The position numbers and the translations under genes were made by a program. Under the pieces are notes generated by a model. The model made no database searches. It saw only the letters and a list, made by a program, of their open reading frames with translations, and was not told the origin of the DNA. A DNA stretch of 64,000 nucleotides from Rhipidocladum racemiflorum (Eukaryota; Streptophyta; Magnoliopsida; Poales; Poaceae): the NCBI GenBank assembly GCA_036346355.1, contig CM070572.1:2983001-3047000 (forward strand). Direction: 5' to 3'. Positions 1 through 11,859 of the stretch are shown here, piece after piece; position 1 is the stretch's first letter, and the number at the start of each line of letters is the position of its first letter.

Positions 1-307
1 AGGAATTCCTCGAATGCAATTCGCTTGGTATTTCAGATCATCTCTGGTCTGCTCAAGTTTCTAGGTCTCCACAGAAAACGCACGGCAAGCTGAAATCTGA
101 TGGGAACGCGACGCAAAATTGGAATGTTGGCAAAGCGGAAACTTTTAAGAGGAGAAACCGCTGCTCGATCGAACCTGATTCCGTTTGCACATATCTATGT
201 CAGAAGATGTCTTGAGGCGGAATTGGCGAAAGGATTCGGTCGATACGATGACGGAAGAAGATATGTAAATCTGCACATCGGGAGTTCATGGGCGCACCAG
301 AGACCAG
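1..307. other. Upstream flank of the hAT insertion, probably 5' region of the small gene at 2784
   Basis: Single-copy-looking sequence that ends at the 8-bp target duplication of the hAT element. Removing the hAT element would join this stretch to the segment holding the ATG at 2784, so it is most likely the original promoter or leader of that gene. A 72-codon open frame at 100-318 runs into the transposon and shows no family I recognise. I see no clear TATA box. Confidence 0.4.
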
Positions 308-1931
308 ACCAAGAATAGGGATGAAAACGGTACGGAAACGGTCGGTAAATGATTGTTCTGTTTTCGTTTCCACATTTTTTACCGATAACGGAAACGAAAT
401 CGGAAACCCCGGAAACGGATACGGACACGGATAGTGACGGAAACGAAATCGGAACGGAACGGATACGGAAATGAAAGCGAAAAATTTCACAAGAACATAG
501 TATAGAATTACAATATACATGACCACAAGAACAATATAGCTCATTCCACCTCTAAGGTGGACACAAAAATAGTGCTATGTTCACTGATATCACTAGAAAA
601 TTTTTCTCAAGTTTGTCAGCTAATGGCACATTATTTGTCTCCCATATCTGATCATCATGTTCTCATCCATATAATTATCATTGATATCCTATTGCTCCAC
701 CAACTACAAAGGTTTAGCACCCAAAAATTTGTATATTATTATTCGATGTTCATTTATGATTTTTTGAGATTTATCTTGGATTTTCTTGAGTTTATAAATC
801 TTATTTTGCATTTTTTTAGATTTATAATAAAATTTATGCTGAAAATAATTTTTCTAGGTTCAAAATATTCCAAAGTATTTTTGAGAATTTTTGTGGAATT
901 TTTGAACTCTATTTAGTATTTTATATAAAACCATTTGTATTTATGAAATTATTGTAATTCGAAAATTTTCGACGATTGGGGAATTGGCCCCCGCCAAGCT
1001 TACTTGTTGAATGTGGGATCAACCGAAGCCCCTTTCTGCCAAAGGTGTAGCATCGAAAACGCGGGAGATGGTCTCTTAGAACAGACAGAAACACAAGGAT
1101 TTTACCCTGGTTCAGGCCTCTCATAATCGAGATAATAGCCATACATCCAGTCGCCTGGTGGCGTTTTTCTGTATTGAAATGATGGATACAGGTACGTGGA
1201 TCTCCCCACGGGATCGCCTTTCTCTGTTGATGGAGAGAGGATTAAATACTAGGTGCCTATGCACATACATGGTAACTGATTCCTAAGATCATGCCTGTTG
1301 CCCTCTTTGGACGTGTCCATGATTCTCGCCACGTTTGAATTATTGGTATAACTCCTTGGCGAAATAGTTGCCATTTTCCTGTTTTACGGGTTGACCACGT
1401 CCTCCGGCAATCTCCGAGCATGCCTTTGGTCTAGCTTCTACCATCCCGCGTCCTTTCCGAGCATGGTTGCTCGGGCACGTCTTTGAGGCTTATAGTCGAC
1501 CATGCTTTGCTTCGATATTACGAGTATACTTGTGCCCGAGCGTGATAATGCCCGAGGCTCACGCTTGGGTATCGCATCCAAGCCCATGGTCGGGAGCTGC
1601 TCGGCCGTCGGGGCAGAATGGTGCTTATAGGAAATAGCCCAATCCCCGACAGCTAGTCCCCGAGGCTCAAGTGAGATGGGTCATCTCCTTGAGACTGAGA
1701 AGTTCAAGGAGGGATTGAATTCTTGATGGTGAAGCACTTACCTCAGCATCTGGGCATGAAATGACCAGGAAAAAAAATTGATAGATTAGACAGGCTCACA
1801 CTATCACATCCCGAGCGAACCATGCTCGGGGGAAAAAAGGTCGGCACGAGCCGAACGAGAAAATAAAACGCGATCGAACCTCGTCCCGAGTATGGGTCAG
1901 ATGCCCAAGGAAACTAGGCACATATCGGATG

Positions 1932-2222
1932 CCTAGCATAAAGATAACTAGCAGACTGTGAACAAACACATGCTGCCGCATCCCATGTATGGATCAGATG
2001 CACAGGGGAACTAGGTATGGATCAGACGCCTAGGATAAAGGTAACTAGCAGACTGTGAACAAACACATGCTGCCGCATCCCATGCATGGATCAGATGCAC
2101 AGGGGAACTAGGCATTATTCAGACGCCTAGGATAAAGGTAACTAGTAGACTGTGAACAAACACATGCTGCCGCATCCCATGCATGGATCAGATGCACAGG
2201 GGAACTAGGCATAGATCAGACG
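1932..2222. repeat. Tandem array, 97-bp unit, 3 copies
   Basis: Copies begin at CCTAG(C/G)ATAAAG at positions 1932, 2029 and 2126, and a fourth start is cut off at 2223. Each unit contains GTGAACAAACACATGCTGCC and a GGATCAGATGCACAGGGG core. Copies are nearly identical, so amplification is recent relative to the element. It lies inside the hAT element. Confidence 0.9.
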
Positions 2223-2387
2223 CCTAGGCTACTAGCGGATTGCGAGCGGACTCACATTGCCACATCCCGAGCATGGGTCTAATGCTCGAGGAACTGACAG
2301 ACGAGTCAGGCTCGAGCTGCCGCATCCTGGACATGGACCAGACGTCCAGGGAAATAAACTGGGAGGACCTGTGCTCAAACGCAGAGC

Positions 2388-2618
2388 GTGCTCGGCGCGG
2401 AACACAAACCGTCGCCGAGCGTAACGCGTGCTCGGAGGAAGAGACTCGCGCCCGAGCGAAATGCGTGCTCGGCGCGAAACAGGAACAGTCCCCGAGCGAA
2501 ACGCGTGCTCGGAGGAAGAGACTCGCGTCCGAACGAAGTACGTGCTCGGCGCGGAACAGGAACAGTCCCCGAGCGAAACGCGTGCTCGAAGTAAAAGACT
2601 CACGCCCGAGCGTAGTGC
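2388..2618. repeat. Tandem array, 77-bp GC-rich unit, 3 copies
   Basis: Units start at GTGCTCGGCGCG at 2388, 2465 and 2542. Each contains CGAGCGAAACGCGTGCTCGG and GAAGAGACTCGCG-like segments. Open frames across this array on both strands are a by-product of the repeat having no stops and are not genes. Confidence 0.9.
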
Positions 2619-2783
2619 CTACGTTTCTGTTTCCGTTTCCGACAAAAAATTTCCGTTTCCGTTTCCGTACCGATATTTTCCGTTCCCATTTCTGAAAAGA
2701 AGCTTGCGTTTCCGTTTTTCTTCGGAACGGTCGGAAACTTTACACCTAACCAAGAATAGAACGATGAGCTGCCAACCTAGGCG

Positions 2784-3161
2784 ATGGCGATGCTCCGATC
2801 CGCCCTTGGCCTCGCGCTCCGGCAGTCGCTGGCCCGCCGGTCTACTTTCTCTTCGAGGCTTCCCCACCCACCACCTGCGGCGGCGGCCTCTCGCCTCTTC
2901 ACCAACGGCGCCGGCCGCCTTGGGTCCAGCAACACCATGGTAGGCTCCTCGAATTCTCCATCTACAACTCAACGAAAACTTTGAATTATACCCGTCCGTC
3001 CAAATTTTTAAACCGGACACTTGGATTTGTTCCATAGTTGAGGATGCCCTAGATGGATCCCTCGATCATGTATTTTCTCTGGCCTTAAGAAATCAACCAT
3101 GGAATGAAGATGATTTCTGTTACAGCTCTCGGTACATTTACTGCAGCACAATGTTGCATAA
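2784..3161 (+). CDS. Possible small mitochondrion-targeted protein, two exons
   Basis: Exon 1 (2784-2939) opens MAMLRSALGLALRQSLARRS, an Arg/Ala/Leu/Ser-rich, acid-free N terminus typical of a mitochondrial presequence, and ends RLFTNGAGRLGSSNTM before a GT donor at ATG|GTAGGC. A plausible second exon, 3126-3161, follows TTACAG, adds eleven codons and stops at TAA, for a 63-aa product. I do not recognise the family, and the second exon rests only on splice signals and frame. The GC-rich exon 1 stands out against the AT-rich surroundings. A hAT element sits 28 bp upstream of the ATG, so the native promoter may be displaced. It could instead be a surviving first exon of a longer, decayed gene. 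Confidence 0.4.
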
Positions 3162-3690
3162 CTACGATCGCTAATGGTCTGTCTGGATACCAAACGATAG
3201 CTACGTAATGATTTTTTTCTTTCTTTCTGAAAACATGGTAACTAGATATATGATACAGCTGCTACTGGTGGAATGTATCAATTGACCTTAATTCTGTTCA
3301 GTAATTGTTATTGGAGATATATATTGATTACTGTATTGAGAACGCAAGTACAGAAAACAACACACTGGTTGCCAAGATTAACCAACCCAAAAAATGGTAA
3401 AAAATGATGATTTGCCACGCTGAAGTTGACGATCTACCGCTCTATGTCTCATGTTAGTGATACTTAGCGTGAAAAATTATCAAATCCTTAACTTAGGCAG
3501 GACAAATCATCGAATTCCGGAAACCTTCCTTTCCCGAGTCTTTTGCCTGAGAGAGGCGTAACTTCCTGCACAATGATCAAGCGACATTTACCACATTAAT
3601 AAGTCTGAAATCAGGAGTTAGGGGGAAACCGGTGAAAATCCTCTGGGACTGAAACAATATGACTACCAGTTTCCTCTTTTTTTCACAGAA
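3162..3690. other. AT-rich intergenic sequence
   Basis: I see no coding exon, RNA gene or repeat terminus here. Confidence 0.5.
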
Positions 3691-4181
3691 CTAGCAAATT
3701 TATCCACGCAACTGTACGGCTAGATATTATGATACGATTATCTTTGATATATAACTATATTTTCTATAATTGTGTATTTTTATATAACTCTAATATCTAT
3801 ATATGATTAATATGCACCATTATGATCTGGTCCTACCAAAATAAGTAGTGGAGATTCTTGGACTCTTTCTTTTAATCTAAACTGTTACAACCCGGGTCCG
3901 CTAAATAGACGGTTAGATATTTTCTTTTAAATAATAACATCCGATGGTGGTTGTAATTAGGATCCACTAGATTAAGTTGACTATTTTTTTTAACCTAAGC
4001 CGTTATAGCTCGGGTCCGCTAGATAGACGGTTATATTTTTTTTTAAAAATAATAACATCCGATGGTGGTTGTAATTAGGATCCACCAGATTAAAGGCTAG
4101 ATGTTTTGCCTTTTTGTGAGAATTTCTAGCCTATTTCTCTTTTTTCTTAGCGACTCTCGTAAGCTTTTAATATATAATAAA
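3691..4181 (-). mobile_element. Short Helitron-like repeat, copy 1
   Basis: Starts A|CTAGCAAATTTATCC, the reverse complement of a Helitron 3' end (GC-rich hairpin, then CTAG, then host T). It is followed by an AT-rich body containing CTCTTTCTTTTAATCTA and a GATCCAC(C/T)AGATTAA segment, and ends near CTTTTAATATATAAT. The next copy begins immediately afterwards. Class assignment rests on the terminus only. Confidence 0.5.
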
Positions 4182-4640
4182 CTAGCAAATTTACCCGCGT
4201 AATTGTGCGGCAAGATATTATGATATGATTATCTTTGATATATAACTATATTTTCTATAATTGTGTATTTTTTTATATAACTCTAATATCTATATAGAAT
4301 AATATGCACCGTTATAATCTGGTCCCACCAAAAAAAGTGGTGGAGATATTTGGACTCTTTCTTTTAAACTAAACCATTATCGTATGGAATTCAATTTCTA
4401 ATTTTTTAGCTATTTGTGTAATGTAAATAATACAAACTCTTTCTTTTAATCTAGACTGTTATAATCTAGATCATGTATTATGCAATACACAAACTCTTTC
4501 TTTTAATCTAGACCGTTATAATCTGGACCCACCACGATCAATAGTGTAGATCTTTCTTTTTTTCCTCTGATTAATGTGGGAATTTCTAGCCTTGAGAGCG
4601 AACGTGGTGACTTCTTTTATCTCTATTTTAATATTATAAT
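4182..4640 (-). mobile_element. Short Helitron-like repeat, copy 2 (right end diffuse)
   Basis: Begins CTAGCAAATTTACCCGCG, with the potential stem CCGC/GCGG of a Helitron 3' hairpin read on the minus strand. The first ~150 bp align almost base for base with 3691-3850. The right half has drifted and holds further copies of the TTTAATCTAGACTGTTATAAT motif. The right boundary is not clear. Confidence 0.45.
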
Positions 4641-5096
4641 AGATATATTTTATAAAATTATTAAGCACGTCGTTACCTAGTATGTCCAAGTTACTAGTGT
4701 GGAAGTATGAGCTTAGCTCTAGCAAATTTGTATGGGTAAATTTGTTTCAGGATAGCAATAGCAAACATCTCAACACTTCATCTTTTGGAGGTAGGGTGAG
4801 TGGCATGGAAATTTGCTGATTGGAGAAAGCACGTTAGTTTCTCAGTTCTTTTCTCTTCCTTCTCTGTTTGCGGATCATTTCCTGCGGATTGAAGGCCTTC
4901 TTTCTAGATTTAGTAGCTAAGCTGTATCTCCTTTGCATTGTTAAAAAAGAAAAGTGGAGTTTTGGCCCGTTTTGCCTTTTCTTCTGTATCTCGTGCTAAA
5001 TTTATCTGTCTCCTAAGTAGAATTGGCTTGCGATTGCTATATAAATCTGGTGGCTGAAGCAATCACAGAATAAACATTAGCACTCTCTATTATATA
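4641..5096. other. Intergenic, no feature seen
   Basis: AT-rich sequence without a supported gene or repeat terminus. Confidence 0.5.
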
Positions 5097-5560
5097 TACT
5101 AGGACAATAAGCGCGGCGCACGCTGCGCGCGAATGAAAAACGAATTTGTGTTTTTTTTCCGGAGAAAAAACAGACCACGAAAACATTTTTTTTTCGAAAA
5201 AAACGAGAAAAAAACGGACCACGGAAGCATTTTTTTCGGAGAAAACGGATAAGACTTTTTTTTGGAGGGAAAACGGACCAAGGAAATATTTTTTCGGGGA
5301 AAACGCGAAAAAAACAGACCACAAAAACATTTTTCAAAGAAAAACCGCGGCGCATGCCACGCGCGTGAATAAAAAACGGATTTGTGTTTTTATTTGGGAA
5401 GAAAAAACGGGCCACGGAAATATTTTTCCGAAAAAAGAGTAAAAACAGAGCACGAAAACATTTTTCCTAGGAAAAACGAGGAAAAACGGACCATATAAAC
5501 ATTTTTTTCCGGAAAAACCGGAGAAATGATCTGAACGTAAAGGAACGAAGACATGTTCGC
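5097..5560. repeat. Degenerate tandem repeat bounded by a Helitron-like hairpin end
   Basis: About eight imperfect units built on AAAACGGACCACGAAAACATTTTTTTC. A larger duplication has start sites at GCGGCGCACGCTGCGCGCG (5114) and GCGGCGCATGCCACGCGCG (5346). The left edge, ACTAGGACAATAAGCGCGG, read on the minus strand is a GC-rich hairpin followed by CTAG|T, as at a Helitron 3' end. Lys/Phe-rich open frames on both strands come from the repeat. Confidence 0.6.
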
Positions 5561-6014
5561 AATTTTTTTGGACCTAACCGCTATCCCGAATAATTAGAAA
5601 AGAGCTCGTTCGCAATTTGTATTTAGTGGGGCCTTTTTCCGGTAAATTAACGAAGGAGGGACCTAAACGCAATTCAGGTGCGATTTTCTCTCCTTACCAA
5701 AAATCGCAAAGGACATATTTGCAATTCAGAAGGACCTATCCGTAATTTAGAGGAAAGGATAGACTTTTCCAGAAAATTGCTAGGGTGACAGATGTATTGC
5801 CTGAGGATGCTCCAAACCTCCGGATAATATTGAAGGGAGGATACGGGCTTTGAGCCTTTGATGTATATCTGTTGCAATTCGGGTGTAAGCAGGACCTTTC
5901 GGCTATGGTCTCCGACGAAAATCAAGAAATGCTCCCATGTCTGCTTTTCGTCTGAAGTAAACAAGCCACTAGTTTGTTACATGTCTAGAACATCTCACGG
6001 ACTTAATTCTGTTT
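5561..6014. other. Intergenic, no gene supported
   Basis: A 96-codon minus-strand frame (5674-5964) lacks a recognisable domain. It ends 50 bp before the Copia target site and I do not call it. Confidence 0.5.
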
Positions 6015-6019
6015 GATAC

Positions 6020-6238
6020 TGTTAGGAAACCGGATTCGTATCCGATATGGACTCTTCCTTATCTCTAAGCAGAACCGCTATATATAGGAGGCAGGGGGTC
6101 ACCCCATTGTACACAAGCATACAGAATAATAAAGCAGACCCGTTCCTCCTCATATTGTGTCTCTCTTTCTCCCTGTCTATTCTCCACTTGAGATCTATTA
6201 GGCAACCCCGGACTATTCGATAGCGAGGTTGTCTAACA
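6020..6238 (+). repeat. 5' LTR of the Copia element
   Basis: 219 bp, TG...CA ends, with a TATA-like GCTATATATAGG at 6077-6088 and an AATAAA signal near 6128, as expected for an LTR promoter and polyadenylation region. Confidence 0.95.
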
Positions 6239-7950
6239 CGTTATCGACCGAAGCTCTCTGGGAGAAAGATTGAAAGGTGAGAAAAAGACAAGAAGCGAAG
6301 GATCGTCGACGACAACGAACGTCTACTACCGGCGATTGATCGCCCGATCCGATCTGCAATCAACTCGCCATCAAGCAGGCATCCACTCGGATTGCCGAAA
6401 GAAAAGTCCTACGCGACTCTATCCTACGCGATAGCCTACCAGAGAATATATTGAAAAAGTAAGAATTGGGTGATTGATCTAATCGCTGTTTTGAATCTAT
6501 TTTGTATACGGTGACATTAACTCACGTAGCATGAAGCTACGGTACAAGAATAACGATGCGAAGCAATATCGGTCTGGCCGTAACATGAAGCTTGATTCAA
6601 ATTTTCCGGCCGATCGGCATGAAGCCATGGCCCGCAGTACATCACGACACGCAATCAACGCCGCCGCTGCGCACTCCGACCTCGGCCGACCAGCCAGCGT
6701 CGTCGAACCTCATCCACGGCCCTTGCTCTTCTGCCGTATGTGCGCTCGGCGCTCGAGTTTTGTTGCCGGTTGCGCGTGCACTGCTGCAAAGGCCGCTGGC
6801 CTCTACTGGTCTATGCGTTCCTGACACGGGTGGCAGCAAGCAGCTGCCGTCGCCGAGCAGCTCCATGGCCGGGGCTATTTTTTCTGCCGATCTGCTTGGC
6901 CGGCGGTTTGCGCTCACTTTGACTTCGCCAAATCGCGCCGCGGCCGGTCGCTGCCGCTGACCTCTGCATAGGCAACACCGTTGCACGCGTCCCTCCGTAT
7001 TCAAACCGATCTGGACAAGAAGTCCATAGCTTCATGGACAAAATTCTTGGGACATGAAGTTCAACGTGTCCTGGACATGAAATCCACATGTGCAACGTGG
7101 TTATGAATTCGGTTGGGCACGGGGAGGGCAAGGGGAAATTACCCCTTTGCCCTCCCCCAATTCTTTTATTTTCTTTTCTAATTTATTTTCCAGAAATTGA
7201 TTAATAACTCGGAAAATTTGATAGAAAATTCAAGAAAATTATGAAAAAATTTCTAGAAAATTTTAGAAAATTATATGGCTCTGTTTTAATTTTCCTTAGC
7301 CTTATTTTCCCGCATTTATGAATTATGGAATTTATTTTCCTGTATTTTATGAATTGTGGAAATTATTGTTTATTTTGAATTTATGAATTATGTCATGTTG
7401 ATATTTGCTGAAATTAATTTTTTCTGTTGTACAGTAATTCTGAAAATTGCTTGGAAATTAGTAGAAATTATGAAAAGTGCTAGAAAAATTCCAGAATATT
7501 TCATATGGCATAAAATGAGAACATGAGTGGTTGGGATTTGATTTTGGTAATGAATAAACAAATATGAGACAATTGGTGTCTAGGAAAACACACATGAGGC
7601 TTGGTTCTTTAATTGGCACCCGGAAACGGGAAGAGCTCCCTCCCTCATGTGAGCCCTAGGCGAGTTGACTGGCCAAGAGTCAAATTGTGAGAGATATTCA
7701 TTACTGTTTTCGTTCGACCAACAAGAATTATATAAGTTGTAATTAGACTTATGCCATGTTTAATTCATGTTGAAATTTATTTTACATTATCAAGTGATCT
7801 TTGGAAAATTCTTTGTATAATTAACAGAAAATTGCCAAATACTAAGAAAAATTCTGGAAATTCATGAGAATTTACTTTCCGCATTTTACGAATTATGCAA
7901 TCACACTTTATTAGATTACACGCAGTAATCTAATGTAGGAATCTTGTAAA
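6239..7950 (+). other. Long untranslated leader of the Copia element with a GC-rich island
   Basis: Between the primer site and gag lie about 1.7 kb. Positions 6590-7000 are strikingly GC-rich; the following 900 bp are AT-rich with many GAAAATT/TTATGAATTATG motifs. Open frames in the GC island have no recognisable domain. The abrupt change in composition suggests foreign or host-derived sequence in the leader. Confidence 0.6.
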
Positions 7951-8960
7951 ATGCAGATGTCTGGCATTGTGAACCGTGAGTTTGAAGAATTGGCCCAGCA
8001 CGGTCAAAACTACCTCACTTGGGCATCCGATGTGAAGATCGTACTCGGTGGCAAGAAGCTCCGAGCTGCTATTGGCTTAGGGTCCTCGAAGGGCGCACCA
8101 CCTAATGCCGAGCGAGCGATCAAGCATTGCACTTCCTCGAGCACCATCTCTCACCACCCTGAAAAATGAATATATGGTGAAGAAAGTGCAATTGAGCTAT
8201 GGATCGCACTCGAAGCGATTCGAGAAGCTCAAATACACAATCTTGCCCCAAGCACGGCAAGATTGGAGTGCGTCTGAGGTTTGCGGACTACAAAAGCGAT
8301 GGCCGAGTACAATTCTGCCTTGCACAGAATTTGTACTAATCTCTCCCTATGTGGCAAGAAGATCACTGAAGAGGAGAAGATTGAGAAAACTCTTTCCACT
8401 TTTCACCCCAATGCTATCCAGAATGCCCGCAGCTATCGTCAGGACGCATACAAGGAGTATAGCGAACTGATTGATGTTATGCAAGTTCTTGAGTCACAAG
8501 ATGAAGTTCTCCGAAAGAACTTCGTCTCACGACCACTGGAAGGGGCATTGTACCGTAAATCAATGCCAACGGCTATAAGGTGAAAAAGCCCGCCCACATG
8601 AAGTGGGTCAAGAAGGGTGGAAAAGAGAAACATCAGGCCAAAGGAAAGTCCATAGCCCAAAAGAAGAAGAATGACAAGGAAAAGCCGCAGGCAAGCCGTA
8701 TGGACAGCAAAACCAAGCGTGCTTCAAATGCGGCACTTAGGGCATTGGTCAAAAATATGCCGAATCCAAAGAAGTGATCAATGCATATCGTGCCAAGAAG
8801 AAGGCCAAAGGAAATGCACCGGCAGAGGCACATTTTGCGAAGTAGGCAATGATGATGTCATGGAAGTTGACACCCCACATGCTTCATCCTCGCAGCCGGT
8901 CTAGACATCAATGATGCACCAAGCCCTACGCAAATGAAGAAAACAATTCTGTGGATGACA
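7951..8960 (+). pseudogene. Copia gag remnant
   Basis: Starts at ATG 7951 with a short Gag-like N terminus, then shifts frame repeatedly (8105, 8281, 8580, 8671). The zinc knuckle near 8720-8760 is split: CFKCG lies in one frame and GHWSKIC in the next. This piece would package element RNA if intact, but here it cannot be read through. Confidence 0.75.
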
Positions 8961-9221
8961 TAGAGCAGAAATGAATGCATACTTTACAGATTCCGTTTAG
9001 TGCATGAATAACATTGTTAGCACTTTCTTTTAGATTGTGGTTGATTAGTTAATATTGAATAATTGTAAGCTCTCGAAGAGCATACTTTTACTTTCTCATG
9101 AATAAGAATTGTTATTTATTCTTTATTCCAGTATTCTTTACTTGCAAGCAATGTTTGAATTACTTTGCCACTGTCAGATTAGAATTATATTTCTTTTCAT
9201 CTAGAAATCGTGTAGCACCTA

Positions 9222-9692
9222 ATGGAGGAAATATGCATTGTTGATAGTGGCACAACAAATACCATCTTAAGAAAGTCGAAATACGTCCAGACGATCACGA
9301 AGAACGCTGGAAGGATTACGACAATCGCAGGAAGCGATACGCATATAATAGGCTCAGGAAGAGCCACAATTATATTGCCAATGGGTACAACTTTGGTAAT
9401 TGAAGAAGCCCTCTTGTACCCTGAATCAACTCGCACTCTCTTAAGTTTCAAGGATATCCGCGCCAATGGGTTTCACGTAGAAACCAATGAAGAAAATGGC
9501 AAAGAACACTTGTGCATTGTGAAGCACGCGGAATATGGAAAGATGGTACTAGAAAAATATCCCTCATATGAACCTGGGTTGTACTACACGATAATCAATG
9601 CACACGCAGTGTATACTTATTTGAAGACTGTATTTAGAAGCTCTGAATTGATTTCATTATGGCATTATATATTTAGGTCATCCTGGTCTTAG
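9222..9692 (+). pseudogene. Copia protease and start of integrase, remnant
   Basis: An open stretch of 156 codons contains the aspartic protease signature VDSGTT near its start and the usual downstream LLYPESTRTLLSF segment that leads to integrase. The integrase zinc-binding His pair is already degraded at the end (LWHYIF), after which the frame is lost. Confidence 0.8.
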
Positions 9693-9773
9693 ATTGATGA
9701 AAAATATAGTTAACAACTCACAAGGTCATGGCATTAATGTTAAATTTTTTTTTTCCTGAATCACGAAGATTTT

Positions 9774-10127
9774 GTGTGCCATGTATGTGCCACTGGGAAA
9801 TTAATAACAAAACCCTCTGTTATGAAAGTGCAATTTGAAATCCCTACATTCCTGGAACACATTCAGGGGGATATTTGCGGCCCGATTCAGCCCTTGTCAG
9901 GGCCGTTTCGATACTTTATGGTGCTCATGGATGCTTCCTCGAAATGGTCGCATACATGTTTGCTGTCAACAAGGAATCATGCATTCGCAAAGCTGATCTC
10001 GCAGATCATCAGAATTAAGAATGCTTTTCCTGATCATCGCGTGAAGTCCATTCGAATGGACAATGCCAACGAATTTACTTCCAAGGCATTTGATGATTAT
10101 TGCACAAAGAATCGAATAAGCTGTTGA
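9774..10127 (+). pseudogene. Copia integrase core remnant
   Basis: Contains the Cys pair of the zinc finger (CHVC), the first catalytic Asp in GDICGP, and the second in RMDNANEFTS, where the family normally has GEF. Interrupted by a stop at 10125 and by frame changes downstream (10215-10436, 10544-10882 hold linker-like pieces). Confidence 0.8.
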
Positions 10128-11094
10128 GCACTGTACCACACATCCACGATTCCATACGCAAAATGGAATAGTCAAGCACTAATAAAGAGGATTAAGTTTA
10201 TTGCCAGACCACTCTTGCAGAGTTGTAACTTGCCCAACAATTGTTGGGGACACGCAGTCCTGTATGCAGCAGTACTCATCAATTATAGACAATCGGCCTA
10301 CAATATCCATTCAACCATGCAAACTAGTGCATTGGGTCAACCTGAAGAATTGAATGTATGGTATATGTACCTATACCACCCCCACAGCAAACTGAAAGGG
10401 TCCTCTCCGCAAGTCAGGGATATACAATGGTTATGACAGTGCATCCATAACCAGGTATTTGGAACCCATGACTGAGGATTTGAATACAAATATTCGCTGA
10501 TTGCATCTTTGACGAGGATCGTTTTCCGTCATTAGGGGAGGAAATGAACCATTGGATGAAAAATGCCGGAAATCATATGGCATTCCATTGGAATCCCGTG
10601 CATGACCCTCGCACTAATGAAGCAAATCATGAAGTCAAGAAGACAATCGATTTGCAGAATTTAGCAAATGAACTGCCTGATCATTTTTGTGATCTGAAGA
10701 GCGTGGTTAAGTCGCATATACCAGCAAGAAATGCACCAGAGAGGGTGGAAATACTAAAGAAAGCAGAAGGTATCCCTCATCCTGTTCAGAGGCCTCAAAG
10801 AAAAAGAACAGGAAATCTGGCTTCTCAAACCCAAAGTACCCGGAGACGTCTAGGGAAAAATGGGCAAGAGGACTTACCATAGCCAATCACAAAAATGCCC
10901 CAAAGCAAGAAGGGGAGCCAGTTGAGACCTGGCACTGGAAAGAAGCCTGTCGAAAAGGCAATTCCAGATTTGAATCTTCAATTGGAAGAAACCGCCAGAA
11001 ATAATGTGTGCGCACACATTGGCGAAGAAAAACTAAAGGAACTTGCTCCTGGAATGGGAAATAGCAATGAAGAGCAAGTAGAAGTGCATGAAGC

Positions 11095-11823
11095 ACACCA
11101 TGACGAAATGGCCATAAATTTTGTAATAATAGGAGAATCTATGAAAAGAGCAACAACCATTGCAAGACTTGTTGTTCAAGGTTTCACTCAACGTCCTAGG
11201 GTTGATTATGAAGAAACCTATTCTCCGGTCATGGGTGGAATTACCTTTAGATACTTAATCTCAATGGTAGTCAACTTGAAGTTGAGAATGAAGCTAATGG
11301 ATGTTGTCACAGCATATTTGTATGGAAACTTGGATTCGGAGATTTATATGAAAGTACCCAAGGTATCCCTATCCCGAACCAAGACAGAGCAAGCAGAAAC
11401 CTATACGAGGTGAAATTGGAGAAATCACTGTATGGGCTAAAACAGTCAGGAAGAATGTGGCACAATCGTTTGAGTGACTTTCTCTGCAAGAAAGGCTACA
11501 CGAACAGCGAAGATTGTCCATGTGTATTTATACAACGATCCACGAATGGATTTTGTATAATCTCCGTCTATGTAGATGACTTGAACATCATTGGGACGGA
11601 TGAGGAAATTGAAGAAGCATGCACATACTTGAAATCTGAGTTTGAAATGAAAGACTTGGGTAAAATCAAGTTACATTTAGGCTTGCGGCTTGAACATGTC
11701 CAAGGCGGAATCTTGGTACACCAAGCATCCTACACGCAGAAAGTGTTGGAGAGATTTGGCTTTGAAAAGGCATACCCGCCAAAGACCCCAATGGCTCGGA
11801 AGGTCACTCCAAGCGAGACCTAG
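11095..11823 (+). pseudogene. Copia reverse transcriptase remnant
   Basis: Two frames (to 11413 and 11410-11823) together cover ARLVVQGFTQ, the DVVTAYLYG catalytic Asp region, SLYGLKQSGRMW, and the active-site box VYVDDLNIIG at about 11567. The two halves are separated by a frame change at 11410. Order and motifs are diagnostic of Copia RT. Confidence 0.9.
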
Positions 11824-11859
11824 ACCCACAGGCCTAAAGAAGAGGAGGAAGTCACGGGA

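Larger units (their letters stand above)
316..2748. mobile_element. Non-autonomous hAT-type transposon with 8-bp TSD
   Basis: The element starts TAGGGATGAAAACGG and ends CTTTACACCTA. It is flanked by the exact 8-bp direct repeat ACCAAGAA (308-315 and 2749-2756), the TSD size of hAT elements. Both ends are rich in GGAAACGG-type motifs in opposite orientation, giving loose terminal inverted similarity. The interior has no transposase; it holds GC-rich CTCGG/CCGAG-bearing sequence and two tandem arrays. The same TAGGGATGAAAACGG start occurs in a second hAT element at 51262. It lies 28 bp upstream of an ATG, so it separates a probable gene from its upstream region. Confidence 0.85.

Noticed and set aside
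2240..2943. Long frames (151, 171 and 138 codons) around 2240-3035
   Set aside because: They are products of the 77-bp stop-free tandem repeat and of GGAAAC-rich transposon ends.
5037..5442. Lys/Phe-rich frames of 60-112 codons on both strands
   Set aside because: Low-complexity translations of an A/T-rich tandem repeat.
6531..7131. Several 100-120-codon frames on both strands
   Set aside because: All sit in the GC-rich leader of the Copia element, overlap each other and carry no recognisable domain.
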